Source of the DNA: DATFEN01 sp035691285
Lineage (GTDB): Bacteria > Acidobacteriota > Vicinamibacteria > Fen-336
Assembly (NCBI GenBank): GCA_035691285.1
Contig: DASSJI010000259.1
Span: 1 to 9,972 of the forward strand
Length of the DNA stretch: 9,972 nt
Direction of reading: 5' to 3'
Below, piece after piece: positions 1-5,325 of this stretch. Both the position numbers and the translations under genes were made by a program. Position 1 is the stretch's first letter; the number at the start of each line of letters is the position of its first letter. The notes under the pieces are model-generated. The model saw nothing but the letters and a program-made list of their open reading frames with translations. It searched no databases and was not told the DNA's origin.

Positions 1-692
1 TCCTGACGATGGCGGGACTCGCGCCCGTCCCCGACGACGCGACGCGCACGCGGCCCGGGCAGGTCCAGGGCGACGACGTCCTTCGGCGCATCGCCGACCT
101 GCGTTCCGGCGATCCCGAGCGCCAGAAACGCGCGCTGCGCGCCGCGTCGCCCGACCCGGCCCTCGTCGCGCACGTGCTGCCGCTTCTCGGGAGGAGCGAG
201 ACGCTGCGCGACGCCGTGCGCGCCCTGCGTTTCGTCGCGCCGCGGGCCATCGGCCAGCTGCAGGACGCGATGCTCGACCCGCGCGTGGATCCGGCGGTGA
301 GGCGGCGTGTGCCGCGCGTGCTCAAGACGTGCTCGATGCGCCGCGCGGCCGACGCGCTCTTCGCGGCCCTCGCCGACCCGGATCTCGGGCTGCGCTCCGA
401 GGCCGCGCGCGCTCTCGCCGCCCTCACCGCCGCCGACGCCGCGCTCCGCATGCCGCGGGAGCCGGTGCTGGACGCGGTGCGTCGCGAGCTCGACAGCGGA
501 AGGACGCCCGAGAGCTTGGACCACGCCTTCGTGCTGCTGTCCCTCGTGCTCGAGCGTGAGGCGCTGCGCACGGCCGCGGCGTCGCTGCGCGGCGCCGACG
601 CCGCGTTGCGCGGCACGGCCCTCGAATACCTGGACAACGTTCTGCCGCGCGATCTGGCGCGGCGCTTCGAGGCGCGCTTCGCCGGCGGCTAG
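1..692 (+). CDS. HEAT-repeat protein, C-terminal part (5' end probably outside window)
   Basis: The frame is open to the left edge; the first ATG is at 9, and no ribosome binding site can be judged there. Counting from that ATG (227 residues), residues 50-75, 80-107 and 111-140 form helix pairs typical of HEAT repeats, such as ADALFAALADPDLGLRSEAA. The end of the protein, with VLLSLVLEREAL, a short loop and GTALEYLDNVLP, resembles the C-terminal HEAT region that in some bacteria follows an ATP/ADP-translocase-like (Npt1/Npt2 type) transporter. That family match is from memory of the motif, not a search. HEAT repeats are protein-interaction scaffolds, and no catalytic motif is visible. The gene is convergent with the kinase on the opposite strand, and the two stop codons overlap. 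HEAT-repeat identity is fairly sure; the transporter link is tentative. Confidence 0.7.
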   Translation, partial: LTMAGLAPVPDDATRTRPGQVQGDDVLRRIADLRSGDPERQKRALRAASPDPALVAHVLPLLGRSETLRDAVRALRFVAPRAIGQLQDAMLDPRVDPAVRRRVPRVLKTCSMRRAADALFAALADPDLGLRSEAARALAALTAADAALRMPREPVLDAVRRELDSGRTPESLDHAFVLLSLVLEREALRTAAASLRGADAALRGTALEYLDNVLPRDLARRFEARFAGG

Positions 693-2485
693 GCCGCGCG
701 GTTCAGGAAGTCGCGCAGCGCGATCACCAGTTCTTCGGCCGACGCGGGGCGGTCGTCGGGATCCTTCTCGAGCAGCCGCAACGCCAGCGTCGCGAGCTCG
801 GGCGCAACGCCGGGCGTGAGGCTCGCGGGATCGGGCGGCGCCTCGCTGCAATGCTTCCGCAGGACCGCGTACGGCGTGTCGGCGACGAACGGCCGCCGGC
901 CGGTGAGGAGCTCGAAGAGCAGCACGCCCACCGCGTAAAGGTCGCTGCGCGGCTCGCTGCCGTGGCCTTCGATCATCTCCGGCGCGAGATAGTCCGGCGT
1001 GCCGAGGAACGCCGCGGTCGCGGTGATGCCCTGGAAGCGGCGCGCTCGCGAGATGCCGAAATCCATCACGCGCACCCCGCCGCCGGGCGAGAGCATCACG
1101 TTCGACGGCTTGAGATCGCGATGCACGACGCCTTTGCTGTGGGCGAAGTCGAGCGCTTCCGCGATCTGCGCGACGATCGTGGCAGCCGTCTTCGGGTCCG
1201 CCGGGCCGCGCGCGACGACCTCGCGCAGCGTCTCGCCCGCCACGTACTCCATCGTGAAGTAGGGAACGCCGCCCTGCTCGCCGCGCTCGAGTATGCGGAC
1301 GATGTTCGGGTGGTTGAGTGCTCTACCGATCTCCGCCTCGCGCTGGAAGCGCTCGAGGAACTCGGGGTCGCCCATGAGGCCCGACAGCGGACGCTTGAGC
1401 GCCACGACCTCGCCGCGCCGCTCGGCCTTGAAGACCGACGCCATGCCGCCGCGTCCGAGCGGCTCGACGAGCTTGTAGTCCCCGAACCACACGTGGCCCG
1501 AGGCGTCCCGCGTCGCGCCGGGGCTGAGCTGGCCTGCGGGAGTCGCCGGGGCCGGGATCTCGGTTGCGCCGCCGCGCCGGAAGCTCCACGCCATCACCGC
1601 GACCAGGGCCAGGGCGACGATCGCGAAGGCGAAGAGACCGCCTGCGCCGCCGAGACCGCCCGCGCCTGCGCGCCGAAGCGCGATCTCGACCGCTGCGCGC
1701 TCGCCGGCGGCGACGTGGACCTCCTCGCTTGCATCGGCGTGTCCTGCGAGCGTGAGGCGGATCCGGTGTGAGCCGGGCGCGAGCCCGTACCGCACGAGCC
1801 GGCCCGATTGCGGGTCCGTCGAGCCCGCGAGCTCGTCGTCGACGTACACGGAAGCTCCGGCCGGCCGTGAGACCACCTCGATCACGCCGATCGGCTCGAC
1901 GACCGTCGCCGGCGCCACCGCGGGTGCCGTCGCCGGCGGTGGCGCGGAGGCGGGCGCGGAAGCACGCGCGCTCGGCGAAGGCGGCGGAAGACTCGGCGCC
2001 GCCGAAGCGACGAGGGGCGCGGGCGGCGGCGGCTCGACCGGCGCGGCTGCGAGCGTCGTGACCGGCGGCGAAGCGGCGGTGGTGACGGGCGGCGCGAGGG
2101 TCGTGGGCGGCGGCGCCGGCTTCGTGGGCAGCGCCGCCTCGAGCCGGGCGCGCAGCCTCTGGCGCTCGTCGGCGGGTTCGCGGTTCCATTGGGCCGACCG
2201 ATCGAGCGACTCGCGCGCCGCGTCCCAGTCGCCGAGCGCCAATTGCGCCTCGGCGAGGCGCAGGTACGGAAAGTAGCGCGGCTCGACGTTCGTCCCGTAC
2301 GTGCGCACATTGCGTCCCGGCTCGGGCCGCAGCGCGATCGCGCGCGCGAAGGCTCCGGTCGCGCGAACCGCGTCGCCGCGCTCGAGCGCCGTCACGCCCG
2401 CCCGATAGAACTCGTGCCATTCCTGCGCGCCGGCGGCCGGCGCCAGGGTGAGGCAGGCGAGGACGAGCGCCTCGAACCTTCGCAT
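689..2485 (-). CDS. Receptor-like Ser/Thr protein kinase: signal peptide, TPR-like, PEGA, TM, C-terminal kinase
   Basis: Membrane kinase of 598 residues. Residues 1-20 (MRRF...PAAGA) form a signal peptide ending in a typical AxA site. Residues 21-120 are helical and TPR-like, 121-198 are a Pro/Ala/Thr linker with PPVTT repeats, and 200-270 are a PEGA domain (VVSRPAGASVYVDD, then GLAPGSH). Residues 284-301 are a membrane helix followed by RR, which places the C-terminus in the cytoplasm. The kinase (about 335-598) has all key residues: glycine loop GRGGMASV at 344-351, Lys364, helix-C Glu383, HRDLKPSN at 455-462 with Asp457, DFG at 475-477, APE at 501-503, Asp515 and Arg579. It should phosphorylate Ser/Thr on unknown partners in response to an envelope signal. 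The ATG at 2485 was chosen because it begins a proper signal peptide just after a -10 element; the frame stays open to 3880, but that part is antisense or out of frame to the next gene. Confidence 0.9.
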   Translation of the reverse strand: MRRFEALVLACLTLAPAAGAQEWHEFYRAGVTALERGDAVRATGAFARAIALRPEPGRNVRTYGTNVEPRYFPYLRLAEAQLALGDWDAARESLDRSAQWNREPADERQRLRARLEAALPTKPAPPPTTLAPPVTTAASPPVTTLAAAPVEPPPPAPLVASAAPSLPPPSPSARASAPASAPPPATAPAVAPATVVEPIGVIEVVSRPAGASVYVDDELAGSTDPQSGRLVRYGLAPGSHRIRLTLAGHADASEEVHVAAGERAAVEIALRRAGAGGLGGAGGLFAFAIVALALVAVMAWSFRRGGATEIPAPATPAGQLSPGATRDASGHVWFGDYKLVEPLGRGGMASVFKAERRGEVVALKRPLSGLMGDPEFLERFQREAEIGRALNHPNIVRILERGEQGGVPYFTMEYVAGETLREVVARGPADPKTAATIVAQIAEALDFAHSKGVVHRDLKPSNVMLSPGGGVRVMDFGISRARRFQGITATAAFLGTPDYLAPEMIEGHGSEPRSDLYAVGVLLFELLTGRRPFVADTPYAVLRKHCSEAPPDPASLTPGVAPELATLALRLLEKDPDDRPASAEELVIALRDFLNRAA

Positions 2486-2499
2486 GCGGGAGTGCGGGG

Positions 2500-2505
2500 A
2501 TTGTA
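2500..2505 (-). promoter_or_regulatory. -10 element (TACAAT) of the receptor-like kinase gene
   Basis: On the - strand TACAAT stands 14 nt before the kinase ATG (2485), so transcription would begin only about 7-8 nt upstream of the start codon, leaving almost no leader. No Shine-Dalgarno sequence is present. The position 17 nt further upstream (2523-2528) reads ATGCTG, a poor -35, and lies inside a 14-bp palindrome. Inferred from sequence only. Confidence 0.5.
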
Positions 2506-2520
2506 GCCGCCCGCCGACCT

Positions 2521-2534
2521 GCCAGCATGCTGGC
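2521..2534. promoter_or_regulatory. 14-bp perfect palindrome, candidate operator
   Basis: GCCAGCATGCTGGC equals its own reverse complement. It covers the expected -35 position of the kinase promoter, which lacks a good -35 hexamer, so it could bind a dimeric activator or repressor. The binding protein is unknown. A hairpin role is unlikely because there is no loop. Confidence 0.45.
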
Positions 2535-2566
2535 TCGCCCGGTCCCGGGGACAAAGAGAGGCGGGA

Positions 2567-2600
2567 CCTCCGCCACGGCCAGGCGCGGCCGCGGCGGAGG
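2567..2600 (-). terminator. Candidate stem-loop terminator after the diiron oxygenase-like gene
   Basis: CCTCCGCC (2567-2574) and GGCGGAGG (2593-2600) are perfect 8-bp inverted arms around an 18-nt GC-rich loop, starting 14 nt beyond the stop of the - strand gene at 2614. On that strand the stem is followed by TCCCGCCTCTCTTTG, which has only a short T run, so intrinsic termination would be weak or need help. It could also be a plain mRNA 3' stabiliser. Confidence 0.4.
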
Positions 2601-2613
2601 GCAAGGCAGGCCG

Positions 2614-3567
2614 TCAGGCGGCGGCGGGCGTGGCCTGGGAGATGAGCGGTGTGAGCGCCGAGACGATGCGGGCCATCTGCGACTCGGTCAACAGCTCCTT
2701 CAGCACCGCGACGAAGCGGCCCTGGACTCCGGAGACGACGTACTGCCAGCGGTAGGCCTTGAGGACCAGGGCGTGCAGGGCATCGACCTGGGCGGTGGTG
2801 AACGACCGGTCGGAGGCGGCCACGAAGTAGACGGCGTCGGCGCCGGCCTGGGCCTGCAGGATTCCGTCCACCGCGCCCACCAGGGCGATCAGGTCGTCGA
2901 CGGCGCGGTCGCGCTCGGCGGCGGAGAGGCGCGCGTCCTCCCGGCGCAGCTCGAGCTCGTCGAGGATGGCGTGCTGCGACTCCTCCTTCCAGTGGAAGAG
3001 GAAGACGTCCTTGAAGAGCGGCGACAGGTCGGCCTGCGGGGCGATGCTCTGGCGGTAGTGCTCCTGGGTGAACAGCTCGATGTGGAGGGTGAGGGCCAGC
3101 ACCGCCCAGGTGGAGGAGGCCAGGACGGCCGCCGCCACCTGGTCCGGGTCCGCGTCGAAGCGGTAGCCCGCAGGCATGCCCTCGGCCGCGAGGCGCTCCA
3201 CCCGGCGGAACAGCTCCTGGTGCTTCAGCTCCTCGTCGCTGAAGCGCACGAGCGCCTCCAGGGCCACCTGGTCGCCCAGCCAATGGTCGCGGCTCAGCTC
3301 CAGCACCTTGGCGTTGATGAAGCGCTCCACCAGTCCGAACATGTTGGCGTAAGTGCGCCCCTGGATCTGGCTCAGGAAGCGTCGCGCCTCCCTGTCCAGG
3401 AACGGGACCTCGTGCACCAGCGAGAGGCCATCCGGCAGGAACGCGGAGTCGAGGTCGAAGGCCCGGCCGCGGATCACGTCGGCATCGATCTCCCAGCGCA
3501 CGCGCCGGGAGGCGGCCACGCAGCGGCCGTAACGTTCGGTGGAGGTGGGAACGGTCTCGGTCATCAT
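2614..3567 (-). CDS. AurF-like diiron oxygenase / ferritin-fold diiron protein
   Basis: A soluble helical protein of 317 residues with no signal peptide. Seven candidate iron ligands are spaced as in the p-aminobenzoate N-oxygenase AurF: Glu81, Glu113 and His116 (EELKH, ExxH), Glu164 (HIELF), then His192, Glu196 and His199 in HWKEESQH (HxxxExxH). The family activates O2 at a two-iron centre, for example to oxidise arylamines to nitro compounds; the substrate here is unknown. The C-terminal third (230-317) carries no obvious ligands. The ATG at 3567 was chosen because AAGGAGG lies 9 nt upstream; a longer start at 3624 would place that site inside the gene. It is transcribed divergently from the hydrolase-LuxR gene, which may control it. 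Alternatives are another ferritin-like family, such as the predicted metal-dependent hydrolases (PF10118). The diiron fold is likely; the exact reaction is uncertain. Confidence 0.75.
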   Translation of the reverse strand: MMTETVPTSTERYGRCVAASRRVRWEIDADVIRGRAFDLDSAFLPDGLSLVHEVPFLDREARRFLSQIQGRTYANMFGLVERFINAKVLELSRDHWLGDQVALEALVRFSDEELKHQELFRRVERLAAEGMPAGYRFDADPDQVAAAVLASSTWAVLALTLHIELFTQEHYRQSIAPQADLSPLFKDVFLFHWKEESQHAILDELELRREDARLSAAERDRAVDDLIALVGAVDGILQAQAGADAVYFVAASDRSFTTAQVDALHALVLKAYRWQYVVSGVQGRFVAVLKELLTESQMARIVSALTPLISQATPAAA

Positions 3568-3572
3568 TTGCT

Positions 3573-3589
3573 GTTCCCTCCTTGGGAAC
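3573..3589 (-). promoter_or_regulatory. Ribosome binding site inside an inverted repeat
   Basis: The - strand reads GTTCCC-AAGGA-GGGAAC, a perfect 6-bp inverted repeat with a 5-nt loop. AAGGAGG (3583 to 3577) is a near-consensus Shine-Dalgarno sequence 9 nt before the ATG at 3567, so its AAGGA core forms the loop and its last two G bases start the stem. It may be an RNA switch on translation or a DNA operator. The ribosome binding site is clear; the hairpin's role is inferred. Confidence 0.65.
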
Positions 3590-3678
3590 GCTACCAATCT
3601 CGTCCTCCAGCGCCTCGCTCGCATGGGGCGGCCGTCCCGTTCTCTGGCCCCGAGGCCCCCGATCGGCGGGCGGCATAG

Positions 3679-3695
3679 GGTCGGATGTCCCGACC
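3679..3695. promoter_or_regulatory. Inverted repeat in the divergent intergenic region, candidate operator
   Basis: GGTCGG-ATGTC-CCGACC has perfect 6-bp arms with a 5-nt spacer. It overlaps the expected -35 region of the + strand promoter whose -10 is at 3705-3710. On the - strand it fills the 18-nt gap between a weak TTGGCC (3701-3696) and a weak TATGCC (3677-3672), which could be the promoter of the diiron gene. One protein bound here could affect both genes; the LuxR-type domain encoded next door is the natural candidate. Confidence 0.4.
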
Positions 3696-3704
3696 GGCCA
3701 ACGA

Positions 3705-3719
3705 TAGAATCCGCGCGTG
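3705..3719 (+). promoter_or_regulatory. -10 element (TAGAAT) abutting a GTG start: leaderless gene
   Basis: TAGAAT at 3705-3710 is followed by 6 nt and then the GTG start at 3717, so the start codon would coincide with the transcription start. No Shine-Dalgarno sequence is present. The TAG of the -10 element is also an in-frame stop, so no longer protein is possible. The -35 region is poor and overlaps the inverted repeat at 3679-3695. Confidence 0.55.
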
Positions 3720-4781
3720 CGCCAGTCGCTCCACTTCCTGAAGGCGCGCGACGGCACCAGCCTCGCCTGGGCGGTTGCCGGCCATGGCCGCTCCCTGTTC
3801 AAGGCCTCCAACTGGCTGACCCACGTGGAATACGACTGGGAGAGCCCCATCTGGCGCCACTGGATGGAGTTCCTCGCCACGCACTTCCGCTTCGTCCGCT
3901 ACGACGAGCGGGGCTGCGGCATGAGCGACTGGGACGTGGCCGACGTGAGCCAGGACCGCTGGGTCGAGGACCTGGAGGACGTCGTCGGGACGGCGGGCGC
4001 CACGGAGCCCTTCGTCCTGCTCGGCATCTCCCAGGGGTCGGCCTCGGCCATCGCCTTCGCGGTTCGACACCCGGAGCGGGTCTCCCACCTCGTGCTGTAC
4101 GGGGGCTACGCCCAGGGCTGGCGCCACCGCGGCGACGAGGCAGGTCGCCTTCGCTTCCAGGCCATCACCGACCTCGCTCGCTACGGCTGGGGCAGCGAGA
4201 ACCCGGCCTTCCGGCAGGTGTTCACGCAGATGTTCATCCCGGAGGGGACCGAGCAGCAATTGGCGTGGTTCAACCAGCTCTGCCGCAAGACGGTGCGGCC
4301 GGACATGGCGGCCCGCCTGCTCGAGGCCAGGGCCGAGGTGGACGTGGTGGACCTCCTCCCGCGCGTCGCCGTGCCCACCCTGGTCCTGCACGCGCGGCAG
4401 GACGAGGTGGTGCCGCTCGCCTCGGGCCGCCGGCTGGCGGCCGAGATCCCCGGCGCGCGCTTCGTGCAGCTCGAGTCCAGGAACCACATCCTCCTGGAGC
4501 ACGAGCCGGCCTGGGCGCGCTTCCGGGAGGAGCTGCTCGAGTTCACCGGCCGTCCGGAGGCCGTCGCGGAGGACCCGATCTTCGCTTCTCTCTCCGCGCG
4601 CGAGCGCGAGGTCTTGAAGCTGGCCATGCAGGGGCGCGACAACGGTCAGATCGGCGCCGCCCTCTACATCAGCGACAAGACGGTGCGCAACCACGTCAGC
4701 CGCATCTACGAGAAGCTTGGGGTGGGCTCCCGGGCCCAGGCGGTGGCCCTCGCCCACGAGAAGAACTTCCGAGGAGAGTGA
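3717..4781 (+). CDS. Alpha/beta-hydrolase fused to LuxR-type DNA-binding domain (transcriptional regulator)
   Basis: A 354-residue fusion. Residues 1 to about 278 are an alpha/beta-hydrolase: RYDERGCGMSDW at 61-72, nucleophile elbow GISQG at 103-107 with Ser105, acid Asp229 (ARQDEVVPL) and His257 (SRNHILLEH). The full triad is present, so the domain may hydrolyse its ligand and not merely bind it. Residues 291-345 are a LuxR/GerE helix-turn-helix, opening with LSAREREVL and with recognition helix KTVRNHVSRIYEKLGV. No receiver or membrane segment is present, so this is a cytoplasmic one-component regulator. The GTG start is firm: an in-frame TAG lies four codons upstream and the next Met is residue 50. 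It diverges from the diiron oxygenase-like gene, the most likely target together with itself. The ligand is unknown. Confidence 0.9.
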   Translation: MRQSLHFLKARDGTSLAWAVAGHGRSLFKASNWLTHVEYDWESPIWRHWMEFLATHFRFVRYDERGCGMSDWDVADVSQDRWVEDLEDVVGTAGATEPFVLLGISQGSASAIAFAVRHPERVSHLVLYGGYAQGWRHRGDEAGRLRFQAITDLARYGWGSENPAFRQVFTQMFIPEGTEQQLAWFNQLCRKTVRPDMAARLLEARAEVDVVDLLPRVAVPTLVLHARQDEVVPLASGRRLAAEIPGARFVQLESRNHILLEHEPAWARFREELLEFTGRPEAVAEDPIFASLSAREREVLKLAMQGRDNGQIGAALYISDKTVRNHVSRIYEKLGVGSRAQAVALAHEKNFRGE

Positions 4782-4810
4782 CGCAGCCGAGGCACACGCC
4801 CACGCCAGCG

Positions 4811-4816
4811 TATGAT
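4811..4816 (+). promoter_or_regulatory. Candidate -10 element (TATGAT) for the membrane protein-kinase-DUF2079 operon
   Basis: TATGAT lies 29 nt before the ATG at 4846 and 30 nt after the stop of the preceding gene. No convincing -35 is seen 17 nt upstream. Between it and the start are AGGA (4827-4830, too far from the ATG to be ideal) and a GGGGG run (4836-4840) 5 nt before the ATG, which could serve as ribosome binding sites. Read-through from the preceding gene is also possible, since no terminator is visible in the 64-nt gap. Confidence 0.4.
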
Positions 4817-4845
4817 CGCTGCGAGCAGGAAAGGCGGGGGTTCAG

Positions 4846-5325
4846 ATGGGCCCTGGATACAGCACGCTCGGATTCGTGGTGATCGTCGTCCTCTATGTGG
4901 TGATCGGCCTGTTGGCGGCCACGGGCTGCGTGACCGTGAGCCGCAGGTTCCTCGGCCCCAGGGCAGAGCAGGTGTTCTACGCGGTATTCCTGGTCGTGAT
5001 CGCCGCGTTCTATCTGGCCTTCGCGGCGCACTTCAGGAGCGCGATGGCGTGGCGCCTGGAATCCGCCGCGGTGGTGGCGTTCTTCGCCATCGGCCTCGCC
5101 GGCGCGCGCCTGCCCGTCGCCCTCGTCGTCGGCTATCTCCTGCATGGACCCTGGGACCTGCTGCACGAGCTCGTGCAGCAAGGGGCCATCTCCGCCTTCG
5201 AGCCGGGTCAGCTCACGGCTGTGCCGCTGGCCTACGGGTTCTTCTGCGCTGCCTTCGATCTCTTCATGGCGGGCTACATCTACCAGCGGCGTGGGGCCTG
5301 GGCTGCCGCGTCTCACGCGACGTGA
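4846..5325 (+). CDS. Small multi-pass membrane protein, possibly DUF6010-like
   Basis: A protein of 159 residues with four or five hydrophobic helices at about 8-28, 42-62, 73-86, 88-102 and 124-145. There is no cleavable signal peptide. The most distinctive stretch is GYLLHGPWDLLHEL (96-109), with His100, Trp103, Asp104 and His107 at a membrane edge; a similar LHxxWDxxHH pattern is known to me from the DUF6010 family of unknown function, so that link is a recollection, not a search result. Paired His and Asp residues could bind a metal or take part in catalysis, but nothing proves it. Its stop overlaps the start of the following kinase, so the two are probably made together and may interact in the membrane. 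Confidence 0.75.
   Translation: MGPGYSTLGFVVIVVLYVVIGLLAATGCVTVSRRFLGPRAEQVFYAVFLVVIAAFYLAFAAHFRSAMAWRLESAAVVAFFAIGLAGARLPVALVVGYLLHGPWDLLHELVQQGAISAFEPGQLTAVPLAYGFFCAAFDLFMAGYIYQRRGAWAAASHAT

Noticed and set aside
2453..2485. Lipoprotein signal (VLAC) in the receptor-like kinase
   Set aside because: The hydrophobic stretch before Cys11 is too short, and a better AxA cleavage site follows at residue 20; a lipid anchor on a protein with its own membrane helix is also unlikely.
2527..3678. Long + strand open frame opposite the diiron gene
   Set aside because: It is a shadow of the - strand gene in GC-rich DNA; the translation has no recognisable motif, while the - strand frame has the iron ligands and a ribosome binding site.
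2486..3880. A 1063-codon open frame continuing upstream of the receptor-like kinase
   Set aside because: The part upstream of 2485 runs over the diiron gene in another frame, gives low-complexity Arg/Gly/Pro-rich protein with no domain, and would bury the signal peptide in the middle of the protein.
4812..5321. Kinase start at the ATG at 4812
   Set aside because: That would read through the small membrane protein gene in another frame and put a domain-less Arg/Pro-rich segment before the kinase. The GTG at 5322 starts the usual kinase opening.
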